Notes: generated by a model from the letters alone, not told the origin. Numbered from the stretch's first letter, positions 34,931-44,283 are shown. The stretch: 64,000 nt of DNA from DATMQA01 sp035566895 (GCA_035566895.1 DATMQA010000146.1:1-64000), one strand, 5' to 3'. A program made the numbers and translations.

Positions 34931-37900
34931 ATGAAGCCCGGCTTTAACCTGGTTTCAGCTGCGATGCGCCGTCCGCTGACGACGCTGGTGCTGATTGTGG
35001 GGGTGGGACTGGGCGGCTGGCTGGGGCTGCGGGAAATGGCGCGGGACATTTTCCCGCCGCTGGGGATTCCTACCATTTACGTGGCGCAGCCCTACGGGGG
35101 CATGGATCCCGCGCAGATGGAAGGCTACCTGACGTATTACTACGAATATCATTTCCTCTACATCACTGGCATCGAGCACGTCGAGTCAAAATCGATCCAG
35201 GGAGCGGCGATCATCAAGCTGCAGTTCCACCCCGGGATGGACATGTCCCAGGCGATGGCGGAGACCATCGCTTACGTGAACCGTGCCCGCGCGTTCATGC
35301 CGCCGGGGACGGTGCCGCCGTTCGTGATGCGTTTCGACGCCGGCAGCGTCCCGGTCGGCGACCTGGTTTTTTCGAGTGAGAGCCGCACGGTCGGCCAGCT
35401 CCAGGATGCGGCGCTGAACCTGGTCCGCCCCCTGTTTGCGACGCTGCCCGGGGTTTCGGCCCCGCCACCCTTCGGCGGCAACGCCCGTTCGATCCTGGTT
35501 AATGTTAAACCCGACCGCCTTCGGGCTTACAACATGTCGCCGGATGAAATCGTCGCGGCGATTACCGCCGCCAACACGATTAGCCCCTCCGGCAACATGC
35601 GGCTGAATGGCAAATACCCGATGGTGCCGGTCAATGCGGTGGTCAAGAACATCAAGGACCTCGAAGCGGTGCCGATTCGCACGGGGGTGTACCCGACGGT
35701 GTTCGTGCGCGATGTAGCCGACGTGGTGGACGGGTCCGACATCGTCACCAGCTACGCGCTGGTGAATGGACGGCGCACGGTTTATATCCCTGTCACCAAG
35801 CGGGCGGATGCTTCGACGGTTTCGGTGGTGAACCTGGTTAAACAGAACCTGCCGCGCTTTCAGAGCGTGCTGCCAGATGACGTGAAGGTCAGTTATGAAT
35901 TCGACCAATCTCCTTACGTCGTGCGCGCCATTAAGGACTTGATGAGGGAGGGAGGGCTGGGGGCGGTGCTGACGGGCTTGATGGTGCTGCTGTTCCTGCG
36001 CGATTGGCGCAGTGCGCTGATTGTAGTTCTGAACATCCCGCTTTCACTCATCGCCGCAACGTTTGCGCTTTGGTTAACAAAACAGAGCATCAACCTGATG
36101 ACCCTCGGCGGTCTGGCCCTGGCGGTGGGGATCCTGGTGGACGAAGCAACCGTGGCGATTGAGAATATCCATTCCCACCTGGCACGACGAGAGCCGCTCG
36201 CGATGGCGGCTTTCCATGCCACCAACGAAACGGCGGTGCCCCGACTGCTGGCGATGCTTTGTATTCTCTCGGTTTTTATTCCGGCGTTTTTCATGGTGGG
36301 TGCAGGCAAGGCCCTTTTTGTGCCGCTGGCTCTCGCGGTGGGCTTTTCGATGGTGGCCTCGTTTTTTCTTTCCAGCACGCTGGTCCCGATTCTGTCCGTG
36401 TGGCTGCTGCGCCACGATGCCGAACAGAAGGAGGCGACGGCCAAACCCGGCATGTTCGGCCGGTTCCAAGGGAACTATGCCAAAGCGGTCCACGGCGCCA
36501 TCCGTTTTCGGTGGGCAGTGATAGGGGTTTATCTCCTCACCGCGGGCGCCGTCATTTATCTGGTGGGCGGACGCCTGGGCAGAGAAATCTTCCCCAAGGT
36601 CGATGAGGGCCAACTGCAACTGCGGTTGCGAGCCCCCACGGGCACACTGGTGGAGAACACGGAAGCGCTCGCGCTCAAGGTCCTCGACAGCATTAAGGAG
36701 GAAGCCGGCAGCACAAACATTGCCCTGACGCTCGGGTTAATTGGCGTTCACGGAGCGAGCTACCCGATCAATCTCATTCATCTTTGGAATGGCGGGCCGG
36801 AAGAAGGCGTCTTGCAGGTGCAGCTCAACCAAGGCGCGCCCGTCCGGATTGAGTCGCTCAAAGAACGGCTCCGGCAAAAATTCGCCCGCCAATTCCCCGA
36901 CGTGGCGTTCTCCTTCGAGCCCGGCGACATCGTGAGCCGGGTGATGAGTTTTGGGGCTCCGACCCCAATCGAAATCGCCGTGAGCGGACCCAATCTTTTG
37001 GCCAGCCGGGAATACGCCGAGAAAATTCGCGAGCAACTCACCCACATCTCTGCGCTTCGCGACATTCATTTCGGCCAGGCGCTGGATTATCCGACGCTGG
37101 ACGTTGCCATTAACCGCGAACGCGCCGGTCTCATGGGGGTCAAGACGGCCGATACGACCCGGTCGCTAGTGGCCGCCACCACCTCAAGCCGTTTCACTGT
37201 CCCCAATTATTGGGCGGACCCCAATTCCGGTGTCAGCTACCAACTGCAGGTCCAGGTGCCACAGGAAAAGCTGGGATCCCTGGAAGACTTGAAAAATGTT
37301 CCCGTCGGCAACAAGGAAGGAAAATCGATCCTGCTGCGAAATATAGCCAAAGTGACGGACGGCACCACCATCGGGCAATACGAACGCTATAATATGCAAC
37401 GAATGATTACGCTCACGGCCAACATCGCCGAGGTGGACCTCGGCAGCGTGGCCGAGCAGGTGCGGGCAGCGCTCACGCGAGCGGGGGAACCGCCGCCAAG
37501 AACGCGAGTGGACGTAAGGGGGCAGATCATTCCACTGGAGCAAATGCTGGATGGTTTGCGCACCGGCCTGCTGGTGACTGTCGTCGTCATTTTCCTGCTG
37601 TTGGCCGCCTACTTCGAATCCGTCCAACTTTCTGTAATCGTAGTTTCGACCGTGCCCGCGGTGGCAGCCGGGGTGGCTCTGGCGCTGTGGCTGACGGGGA
37701 CAACCCTCAACCTGCAATCATTCATGGGCGCGATCATGTCCGTTGGCGTGGCGGTGGCCAACGCCATCCTGCTGGTTACGTTTGCCGAGAGAAACCGGCT
37801 CGCGGGCGCAGAAGCGGCGGCGGCCGGTTTGGAGAGCGCGCGCACACGCTTGCGCCCGATCCTGATGACGAGCCTGGCGATGATTGCCGGCATGACACCG

Positions 37901-38116
37901 ATGGCGCTTGGGCTGGGCGCCGGGGGAGAGCAGACGGCGCCACTGGGGCGGGCCGTCATTGGGGGCCTGGCGGCAGCCACAGTCGCAACGCTGCTGGTGT
38001 TGCCGTGCGTTTTCGCGCTGGCACGGCATACGAGCAGCCGCAGATCGAACTCGCTGGACCCGACTGATCCCGAAAGCGCACACTACGCGCAACCGGCCTC
38101 CGGACAAGCAATATGA
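34931..38116 (+). CDS. RND efflux pump permease (AcrB/CusA superfamily)
   Basis: 1,061 residues, the normal length. The first membrane helix (PLTTLVLIVGVGLGGWLGL) is followed by the first periplasmic loop with FPPLGIPTIYV. Membrane blocks occur near residues 335-500 (GGLGAVLTGLMVLLFL, LGGLALAVGILVDEATVAIEN) and 860-1030 (VVVIFLLLAAYFESV, GVAVANAILLVTFAE, LGRAVIGGLAAATV). The usual charged residue pair of the proton relay in helix 4 is replaced by DEAT and E-N, as in many RND subfamilies. It works with the adaptor encoded downstream, with which it overlaps by ATGA. The outer-membrane channel gene is not in the window. Confidence 0.93.
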   Translation: MKPGFNLVSAAMRRPLTTLVLIVGVGLGGWLGLREMARDIFPPLGIPTIYVAQPYGGMDPAQMEGYLTYYYEYHFLYITGIEHVESKSIQGAAIIKLQFHPGMDMSQAMAETIAYVNRARAFMPPGTVPPFVMRFDAGSVPVGDLVFSSESRTVGQLQDAALNLVRPLFATLPGVSAPPPFGGNARSILVNVKPDRLRAYNMSPDEIVAAITAANTISPSGNMRLNGKYPMVPVNAVVKNIKDLEAVPIRTGVYPTVFVRDVADVVDGSDIVTSYALVNGRRTVYIPVTKRADASTVSVVNLVKQNLPRFQSVLPDDVKVSYEFDQSPYVVRAIKDLMREGGLGAVLTGLMVLLFLRDWRSALIVVLNIPLSLIAATFALWLTKQSINLMTLGGLALAVGILVDEATVAIENIHSHLARREPLAMAAFHATNETAVPRLLAMLCILSVFIPAFFMVGAGKALFVPLALAVGFSMVASFFLSSTLVPILSVWLLRHDAEQKEATAKPGMFGRFQGNYAKAVHGAIRFRWAVIGVYLLTAGAVIYLVGGRLGREIFPKVDEGQLQLRLRAPTGTLVENTEALALKVLDSIKEEAGSTNIALTLGLIGVHGASYPINLIHLWNGGPEEGVLQVQLNQGAPVRIESLKERLRQKFARQFPDVAFSFEPGDIVSRVMSFGAPTPIEIAVSGPNLLASREYAEKIREQLTHISALRDIHFGQALDYPTLDVAINRERAGLMGVKTADTTRSLVAATTSSRFTVPNYWADPNSGVSYQLQVQVPQEKLGSLEDLKNVPVGNKEGKSILLRNIAKVTDGTTIGQYERYNMQRMITLTANIAEVDLGSVAEQVRAALTRAGEPPPRTRVDVRGQIIPLEQMLDGLRTGLLVTVVVIFLLLAAYFESVQLSVIVVSTVPAVAAGVALALWLTGTTLNLQSFMGAIMSVGVAVANAILLVTFAERNRLAGAEAAAAGLESARTRLRPILMTSLAMIAGMTPMALGLGAGGEQTAPLGRAVIGGLAAATVATLLVLPCVFALARHTSSRRSNSLDPTDPESAHYAQPASGQAI

Positions 38117-39333
38117 AACCAGGAAAGACCGAAGGGTTAAATGGGTTAGTCAGGATAGATGGGGAGGCCTACCCTTTGAGGCACTCTACGCTACGAGGAC
38201 GAACGTTTCGGGCTGCTCCACTTCGTTTCGCTAATTTGACCTATTTAACGCTCGGCGTCTCATGGCTCATGGTTTTGTTCGCACTTTCCGCCTGCAGACC
38301 GGGCGAATCCACGCGGGGCAAAGAGGCGGGAGTTCCGGTCGTAGTAAAACTGGTCGAGCCAACGAGGGGAAGCATCACGCGAAGCGTCGTTCTGCCCGCC
38401 GTGATCGTAGCCAACCAGCAAGCCACGCTTTACTCCAAAGTCACCGGGTATCTAAAACAGATCACGGTCGATAAAGGGGATGAGGTCAAGGAGGGCGACC
38501 TGCTGGCCGAGATCGAGGTTCCGGAGCTGATGGCAGACCAAGCCCGTTACCAGGCGGAGGCCGAAATCGCCGCTCTGGACTACCAGCGCGCTTCCGAAGC
38601 GCAGAAAAAGGCGCCGGATCTGGTTGTGCGCCAGGAGGTTGATACGACCAAGGCGAGGGCAGCTATGGCCAAGGCGAATCTTGAGCGCGCCCAAACCCTG
38701 CTCGACTTCACGCGCATCATGGCTCCGTTTCCGGGCGTTATCACGCGGCGCATGGTCGATCCGGGCGCGTTTGTGCCTGCGGCCGCGTCCGGGAGCGCCG
38801 CTCAAAATGCCGCGCTGGTTACGCTGGCGGATTTCAAAATCGTCCGCGTCCAGGTCGCCGTCCCGGAGCCAGAAGTCCCGCGAATTAAGAAGGGCCTCCC
38901 GGTCAAAGTGAGCGTGGAGGAGTTGCCAGGCCGGACCTTCGAGGGCTCCGTTTCGCGCTTCGCCCAGGCCCTCGATGAAGACACCCGAACGATGCTCGCA
39001 GAAATCGATCTGGAGAACGCGAACAACGACTTGCGTCCGGGAATGTACGCCACGGTAAGAATCGGGGTTGAAAAGCATGAAGACGCTCTGCTGCTCCCAA
39101 TCGACGCCGTGCTCTTTGAGAAGGCGGGCACGGCAGTTTTCACGGTCGCGGGAGATCGGGCGAACCGAGTTCCGGTGAGGACCGGCATTAGCGACGGCGG
39201 GGCGGTGGAAATCCTGGAAGGGATCGCGCCGAATGAACCGGTCATTTTGGCGAGCAAGATGACCCTCAACAACGGGCAACCGGTGCGGGTTATGGCCGCA
39301 AGTCAGTTCTCTCCGAAAGACTCGACCCGGTAG
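38113..39333 (+). CDS. RND efflux periplasmic adaptor (membrane fusion protein)
   Basis: 406 residues by the ATGA-coupled start at 38113. Lipoyl-type segments flank a helical hairpin (VTGYLKQITVDKGDEVKEGDLLAEIE and FTRIMAPFPGVITRRMVDPG), then a beta-barrel domain (RVQVAVPEPE) and a membrane-proximal domain. A lipoprotein signal with lipobox LSAC begins at an internal ATG about 52 codons in (MVLFALSACRPG). The leader before it carries GTTAAATGGG-type repeat sequence, so either the mature start is the internal ATG (38269) or the leader is an unprocessed extension. It delivers substrates from the permease to an outer-membrane channel. Confidence 0.9.
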   Translation: MKPGKTEGLNGLVRIDGEAYPLRHSTLRGRTFRAAPLRFANLTYLTLGVSWLMVLFALSACRPGESTRGKEAGVPVVVKLVEPTRGSITRSVVLPAVIVANQQATLYSKVTGYLKQITVDKGDEVKEGDLLAEIEVPELMADQARYQAEAEIAALDYQRASEAQKKAPDLVVRQEVDTTKARAAMAKANLERAQTLLDFTRIMAPFPGVITRRMVDPGAFVPAAASGSAAQNAALVTLADFKIVRVQVAVPEPEVPRIKKGLPVKVSVEELPGRTFEGSVSRFAQALDEDTRTMLAEIDLENANNDLRPGMYATVRIGVEKHEDALLLPIDAVLFEKAGTAVFTVAGDRANRVPVRTGISDGGAVEILEGIAPNEPVILASKMTLNNGQPVRVMAASQFSPKDSTR

Positions 39334-39899
39334 ATGGAGACCGAGGCCTGCTTGCCTCGCCAATCGGACGCCAAGTAACCGGCCTTTTGCGACAGGCGGC
39401 CCATGAACTCGGTCTTATCGGGTACCTGCGCCCACACCTGAGGCAGGAAAGTGGCGAGATGGCCATCAATCTGCAGCAGGACGCCGTGTTCAAGCGGCTG
39501 CAGCTTTTCCAACAGCTCCTGCGGTGAACTGAACCGTAACGGTTCCGGTTCGGTCAGCAGGCTAATCTCGATTTTCACCTGGTCCACTTCGCCGAACTGA
39601 ACCGGTGCAAAGCGCGGGTCGCGCAGAGCGGCGCTGCGGGAATTATCGATGACGGCCTGATACAGCGGCACGTGAGAGAAGACCTGGCCAATGCAGCCGC
39701 GCAATTGGCCGGCCTTGGTTAAGGTGACAAAACAAGCCCGCTTTTCCTCCAAGCTGGGCGGGACCTCACGCATCAGATTTGGAGAAGAGCCGGGCACTGC
39801 CAACCGACCCAGGGTTTCGCGCGCGAGTTCGAGCAGGAACTTCCTGTCTGGCGCCGGCAGTCGCTCCAGTACGGCAGCGCGAGGACTGAAGCCAGTCAT
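39303..39899 (-). CDS. AMMECR1-family protein (AmmeMemoRadiSam system protein A type)
   Basis: 198 residues from the ATG at 39899; the longer open frame reaches 40037 without family character. The AMMECR1 domain covers most of the length: CFVTLTKAGQLRGCIGQV is the signature LRGCIG motif, followed by SAALRDPRFAPV and IEISLLTEPE. Bacterial homologues are usually found with a Memo-like protein and a radical SAM enzyme, all with unknown reaction; here neither partner lies within about 10 kb on either side. The stop overlaps the end of the adaptor gene by 31 bases on the opposite strand. Confidence 0.85.
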   Translation of the reverse strand: MTGFSPRAAVLERLPAPDRKFLLELARETLGRLAVPGSSPNLMREVPPSLEEKRACFVTLTKAGQLRGCIGQVFSHVPLYQAVIDNSRSAALRDPRFAPVQFGEVDQVKIEISLLTEPEPLRFSSPQELLEKLQPLEHGVLLQIDGHLATFLPQVWAQVPDKTEFMGRLSQKAGYLASDWRGKQASVSIYRVESFGEN

Positions 39900-40176
39900 G
39901 CCTGGGATGGAACCTGGTTGGGAAACGGCAGAGCCATGGCGGGCTTGACCGAACCGCCGGGCTTTCCAGCCTTTCATCCGCGCGAAGTGCAGCCGCGAAA
40001 GGAGCGGCCATCTGCGGGGGGCCTGCTGGTCTTTCATATAATCAAAACAATGGCCGGGTACCCGGTCGCCAAGGAGGTGGGGATGGGGAATCCCGCTGAA
40101 GAAAACGACCGGACACCCAACCGTGGAAAGGGTAACAAGGCCAAGGCGCGGGTTGTCAAGGACTTTTAGAAGAGTT

Positions 40177-40683
40177 TTAGGGGAGGCTTGTCAGGAAAAA
40201 CTGACCGGTCTGGTCGAGGTCGCGGTTGAGCCGCTGTAACTCTTCGGAGAGCGGGGCCAGAAGGGCGTCGGGCATGGTGGAGGCCATTTGCTCGCCGACC
40301 TCGAGGACATCCTGCGTTAAACTTTGGGGATTGGCATTGAGCGCAGGAGTGGTGGGCGCAGGAGGACGGTGATTGAGCCAAAGGACGCTCAGGATAAGCA
40401 AACCTGCCAGCGTCGATGCGGGCGCCCAGCGTAACATCAGGGACCTGCTCCGCCACACCGGGCGCCGGCTGGTTCCAAGGGCGCGCATGAGAGCGGTGTG
40501 GAGGGACGGCGGAGCCTCCACCCTGGGCCGTGTCGCTCGCAAAGTGCGGTCCATGCTAGCCGAGCTTTGGGCAAATCGGCGGAGCTCATCTGAACGATTG
40601 ATTCTTTCCCGCAAACGCGGTGAAAGCGGTTTGTCGGAATCCAAGGCAAAGGAGATTCTAAGCTTTGTGAACCAGGATTTCAT
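40177..40683 (-). CDS. Single-pass membrane protein, likely anti-sigma factor
   Basis: 168 residues. The N-terminal 80 residues are cytoplasmic, basic and partly helical (LSPRLRERINRSDELRRFAQ), followed by one membrane segment at about residues 88-103 (ASTLAGLLILSVLWL) and an outside domain rich in leucine and glutamine (LSEELQRLNRDLDQTGQ). Start codon lies 26 bases inside the end of the sigma factor gene. This order and layout is typical of ECF sigma factor regulators, though no zinc-binding anti-sigma motif (HxxxCxxC) is visible. Its role is inferred from context. Confidence 0.65.
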   Translation of the reverse strand: MKSWFTKLRISFALDSDKPLSPRLRERINRSDELRRFAQSSASMDRTLRATRPRVEAPPSLHTALMRALGTSRRPVWRSRSLMLRWAPASTLAGLLILSVLWLNHRPPAPTTPALNANPQSLTQDVLEVGEQMASTMPDALLAPLSEELQRLNRDLDQTGQFFLTSLP

Positions 40684-41389
40684 AAGCGTAAAACGCAAAA
40701 CGTGAACCCTGAATTGCGGTGCGCTGTGGAAACTCGGCGGATTGGACGGCAGATCGCACGGCAGTTGTACCGGAAACCGATTCCACGCTGATAACCCTCC
40801 ACAGGTCAGCCTTTTCGGACCCGAACGCTGAGCCCTCGTGCAGCGGATGCAAAGTGAATTCACGGGCCAGCGTCCGGCGGGCGCGGAACAGCAGCACTTT
40901 GATATGGGTTTGCGTTTTGCGTAGAGTCTGGGCGATTTCGGCGACGGCCATCTCTTCGACGTACCTGAGCCAAAGGACCTGGAATTGGAGTGCGGGCAAC
41001 TGCTGCCGCGCCACCAGCCAAAGATTTTGGCGCTCCTCGAGTTGGGAGAGCGATTCCGCCGGGTTGGTGGCATCAACAAGCTCGGGCATCGCTTCTTCCA
41101 TCAGGGGCGGCGCGGCGCGGTGACGGTCGATGCATTTGCGGCGCGCGATGGTGAAGAGCCAGCAGGTGAACGCGTGCCGTCCGTCAAACTGGGCGATAGC
41201 CTGGAATGCTTTCACGAAAGTATCCTGCGTCACCTCGCGGGCATCGGCGTCGTTGCGGCACCATTGGAACACGAAGCCGTAGATTCGATGTTCGTAGCGA
41301 TAGACCAACTCTTCGAAAGCAGTTAGGGAGCCGGCCTGGCTCTGGCGGGCCAGGTCCTCGTCAGAAAGAGATTGGAGTTCGTCGGCCAC
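40658..41389 (-). CDS. ECF-type RNA polymerase sigma factor
   Basis: 243 residues. Region 2 is clear (FEELVYRYEHRIYGFVFQWC, DAREVTQDTFVKAFQAI, FTCWLFTIARRKCIDRHR), as is region 4 with its helix-turn-helix (LPALQFQVLWLRYVEEMAVAEIA, KVLLFRARRTL). After region 4 an unusual tail of about 70 residues continues to the stop, with no known domain. It directs RNA polymerase to stress- or envelope-related promoters and is probably controlled by the overlapping membrane protein. The ATG at 41389 is well placed for the domain. Confidence 0.9.
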   Translation of the reverse strand: MADELQSLSDEDLARQSQAGSLTAFEELVYRYEHRIYGFVFQWCRNDADAREVTQDTFVKAFQAIAQFDGRHAFTCWLFTIARRKCIDRHRAAPPLMEEAMPELVDATNPAESLSQLEERQNLWLVARQQLPALQFQVLWLRYVEEMAVAEIAQTLRKTQTHIKVLLFRARRTLAREFTLHPLHEGSAFGSEKADLWRVISVESVSGTTAVRSAVQSAEFPQRTAIQGSRFAFYAYEILVHKA

Positions 41390-41399
41390 TGTGTTTGAA

Positions 41400-41542
41400 A
41401 GGTTAAATGAGTTAATTGAGTTAAAAAAGTTAAATGAAGAGGAGCCCGAGACTCTGAATTACGCAGCTCCTTGAGCTCCTGAAAGGTCAATTAACCCATT
41501 CAACGCAATTAACCGATTCAACGCAGTTAACTCATTTAACCT
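41400..41542. repeat. Inverted repeat element (16-bp perfect ends)
   Basis: AGGTTAAATGAGTTAA at 41400-41415 is repeated in inverse orientation at 41527-41542 (TTAACTCATTTAACCT). Inner sequence contains further GTTAAA and TTAACC units. The 143-base element occupies the gap between the sigma factor gene and the secreted-protein gene, whose stop codon lies inside the right arm. Similar units occur at 18487 and 38134. Confidence 0.85.
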
Positions 41543-42485
41543 GCTTTTGGGCTTTACGCGCGGCATCGGCTTTCATCATGTCCACCACCTCATTGGCCTG
41601 GAGCGAAAGGCTTGCCTGGACGCTGGCGCCTTGCTGTTTGAGAGTGAGCCCTTCGGCTATTTTGAGCGCTTCAGGTTTTTCCTTCTGCAATTTCATCAAG
41701 GCGACCAGACCCTGGCCGATGGTGGTGATCTGGCTGGCGACCTCGTCGTCATTGGCTTCCAGGGTCAGCTTGGCATTTACCTTCGCCTGGGACACCGCGA
41801 TTTGCAGGCGCACCACTTTCGAGAGCCTGAGAATAGCCGCCTTGGGATCGGCCGCCAACAAGTCAGTCTTGCGAGCGGCAGCCTCGATGAAACTGGTATC
41901 TCCGGCGGCGCCCAGTGGCGAGAAAGTGTCACCGGCAGCGAGGCTTGAGGTGGTGCCATCGAGCACTTCGAGCGCCTCAGCGACGCGATTTTCGCGTTGA
42001 GCAAAAACGATGCGCTTGCCTTGGATTGCGGCATAGACGCGGGGTTGGACGCCATTTTGGGGCTTCTTTTTGTCATCGATCCAGTTGTAGATGACGTGTT
42101 TTTTGTAGTTGGTGCTTTGCGAATCCTGTGCCGCCTGGGCCAGTGTGACGAGGCGGTCGGGGTCAAAATCCGCATAAACGAGCAAGACGCCGTCTTCGGG
42201 CGCACCGCCGGTGCTGTAGAGTGTCAGACCGTGGAGTTGAGTGCGCAGATCGAACCCTACCATGGCCTGGAAACCACTCAGTTTTTTCTGGGCCTCGGGT
42301 TTTTCCATTTCGGTTTGGAGGTATTGGCCGATGGCAGTGGCACGCAGGCGGTCGCAATCGAGGTGGGCCAGCCAGGCTGGGTCGGCGGCCACATCGGCGC
42401 GGTTCATGGGAGAGGCCAGTGAGCTCAGGGTGGTCGCAGCCAGAAAAGTGGCGTAGAGGGGCATTTTCAACCGTGTCAGGTTCAT
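41532..42485 (-). CDS. Secreted protein of unknown function
   Basis: 317 residues with a signal peptide (MPLYATFLAATTLSSLASPM). The mature part is mixed alpha/beta, with repeated segments HGLTLYSTGGAPEDGVLLVYADFDPDRL and IVFAQRENRVAEALEVLDG that suggest a duplicated domain. No catalytic motif. The last 40 residues are helical and basic. Lies directly upstream of the sigma factor gene on the same strand, with an inverted-repeat element between. Similar periplasmic proteins are frequent in Verrucomicrobia; their role is unknown. Confidence 0.75.
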   Translation of the reverse strand: MNLTRLKMPLYATFLAATTLSSLASPMNRADVAADPAWLAHLDCDRLRATAIGQYLQTEMEKPEAQKKLSGFQAMVGFDLRTQLHGLTLYSTGGAPEDGVLLVYADFDPDRLVTLAQAAQDSQSTNYKKHVIYNWIDDKKKPQNGVQPRVYAAIQGKRIVFAQRENRVAEALEVLDGTTSSLAAGDTFSPLGAAGDTSFIEAAARKTDLLAADPKAAILRLSKVVRLQIAVSQAKVNAKLTLEANDDEVASQITTIGQGLVALMKLQKEKPEALKIAEGLTLKQQGASVQASLSLQANEVVDMMKADAARKAQKQVK

Positions 42486-42574
42486 TTGTTGTTCTTTCTT
42501 TGATTGCTCGAGAGGTTTCTTCGATTCACCAAGGAATACGATGCAAGCCAGCGGGAGGTTACACAGAAAATCCG

Positions 42575-42625
42575 AGGGCCAAATTCCAAAGGCCGAAAGA
42601 AGGCCGAAATCCGAAGGGCTGGGGG
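42575..42625. repeat. GGCCGAAATCCGAA-type repeat
   Basis: The gap before gltD contains AAAGGCCGAAAGAAGGCCGAAATCCGAAGGG-like iterations, similar in sequence to the repeat between gltB and gltD. No coding content. Confidence 0.55.
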
Positions 42626-42731
42626 ATCAATTTTGAGACCTCGACTCTCGGCTTCCCGTTCACTCCAGTGCGGTACAGGGCGGCTCCCGGGGGCGTAAGG
42701 GCACTGAGTGGCTACTAGAAATAACTGCCGA

Positions 42732-44216
42732 TCACGGCAGGTTCGTTTGCCCCATGAGGTGGCGGTCGCACTCGCGGGCGGCGCCACGGCCCTCGTTGAA
42801 GGCCCAAACGACCAGGCTCTGGCCGCGGCGGCAATCGCCGGCGGCGAAAACACCCTTGACACTGGTCGAGTATTTCTCGAACTCGGCTTTGACGTTGGTG
42901 CGCGGGTCGCGTTCGACTTTCAACGCGTCGAGCAAAGGTTGTTCGGGGCCGAGGAAACCCATCGCCAGGAGCACGAGCTGGGCCGGCCGAACCTGTTCGG
43001 TGCCGGGGACTTCTTTGGGAACGAATTGGCCTTTGTCGTTGCGCTCCCATTGGATCTGGACGGTGATGATTTCTTTAACCCACCCGTTGGTATCGCCAAT
43101 GAACTTCTTGGCTGTGGTGACATAGACGCGCGGGTCGGCGCCGAATTTAGCCGCGGCCTCCTCCTGGCCGTAATCGAGGCGGTACACTTTCGGCCACTCG
43201 GGCCAGGGATTGTCCGCGGCGCGATCCATGGGAGGGCGCGGGAGGATTTCGAGCTGGACCAGGCTTTTGCAGCCGTGGCGCATGGAGGTTCCGACGCAGT
43301 CGGTGCCGGTGTCGCCTCCGCCAATGACGATGACGTCCTTGCCGTCGGCGGAGATGAAATTGCCGTTACGATGACGTTCCAGGAGGCTACGAGTGTTGCT
43401 GGTGAGAAAATCCATCGCGAAATGGACGCCTTTGAGGTTACGGCCTTCGACGGGCAGATCGCGCGGTTTGGTGGCGCCGGTGCAGAGGACGACAGCGTCG
43501 AATTCCTTCAAGAGTTTTTCCGCCGGATAATTGCCGCCAACTTCTGTGTTCGCAATGAACTTGATCCCTTCGGCTTCCATCTGCTTGATGCGGCGCAGCA
43601 CAACTTGCTCTTTATCGAGCTTCATGTTCGGGATGCCGTACATGAGGAGGCCACCGACGCGGTCGGCGCGCTCGAAAACCGTTATCAGGTGGCCGGCTTT
43701 GTTAAGCTGGGCCGCAGCGCAGAGACCGGCGGGACCGGACCCCACGACAGCGACTTTTTTGCCAGTGCGGACCTGGGGTGGTTCGGGCAGGACCCAACCT
43801 TCTTCGAAGCCGCGGTCAATAATGGCGCACTCCAGGTTCTTAATCGTGACGGGCGGGGCGTTGATGCCGAGCACGCAGGAACCTTCGCAGGGGGCCGGAC
43901 AGACGCGGCCGGTGAAGTCGGGGAAATTATTGGTCTTATGGAGGCGTTCGAGGGCTTCCTTCCACAGGCCGCGATAGACCAGGTCGTTCCATTCGGGGAT
44001 GAGGTTGTGGATGGGACAACCGGAGGCCATGCCGTTGAGAAGGGACCCGGTGTGGCAGAAGGGGATGCCGCAATCCATGCAGCGGGCGCCTTGTTCGCGG
44101 AGCTTTTTCTCCTCCATGTGGAGGTGGAACTCGTTCCAGTCGCGGATGCGCTCAAGAGCCGAGCGGTCCAGGGGAAGCTCGCGGAGATATTCGATGAAGC
44201 CGGTGGGTTTGCCCAT
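42732..44216 (-). CDS. gltD: Glutamate synthase [NADPH] small subunit GltD
   Basis: 494 residues. Two 4Fe-4S-type cysteine groups at the N-terminus (CMDCGIPFC, CPIHNL, then GRVCPAPCEGSCV), an FAD-binding GSGPAGLCAA near residue 157, and an NADPH-binding GGGDTGTDC near residue 290. This is the normal small subunit. It oxidises NADPH and passes electrons to the large subunit, which makes two glutamates from glutamine and 2-oxoglutarate. Gene follows gltB by 203 bases on the same strand; a repeat fills part of the gap. The ATG at 44216 fits the family start (MGKPTGFIEY). Confidence 0.96.
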   Translation of the reverse strand: MGKPTGFIEYLRELPLDRSALERIRDWNEFHLHMEEKKLREQGARCMDCGIPFCHTGSLLNGMASGCPIHNLIPEWNDLVYRGLWKEALERLHKTNNFPDFTGRVCPAPCEGSCVLGINAPPVTIKNLECAIIDRGFEEGWVLPEPPQVRTGKKVAVVGSGPAGLCAAAQLNKAGHLITVFERADRVGGLLMYGIPNMKLDKEQVVLRRIKQMEAEGIKFIANTEVGGNYPAEKLLKEFDAVVLCTGATKPRDLPVEGRNLKGVHFAMDFLTSNTRSLLERHRNGNFISADGKDVIVIGGGDTGTDCVGTSMRHGCKSLVQLEILPRPPMDRAADNPWPEWPKVYRLDYGQEEAAAKFGADPRVYVTTAKKFIGDTNGWVKEIITVQIQWERNDKGQFVPKEVPGTEQVRPAQLVLLAMGFLGPEQPLLDALKVERDPRTNVKAEFEKYSTSVKGVFAAGDCRRGQSLVVWAFNEGRGAARECDRHLMGQTNLP

Positions 44217-44283
44217 TTTTCTTGCTAGTTGTTTCCTGAGTTCTCAACAAATTCCGAATTCCAAATTCCGAGGGCCGAAATCC

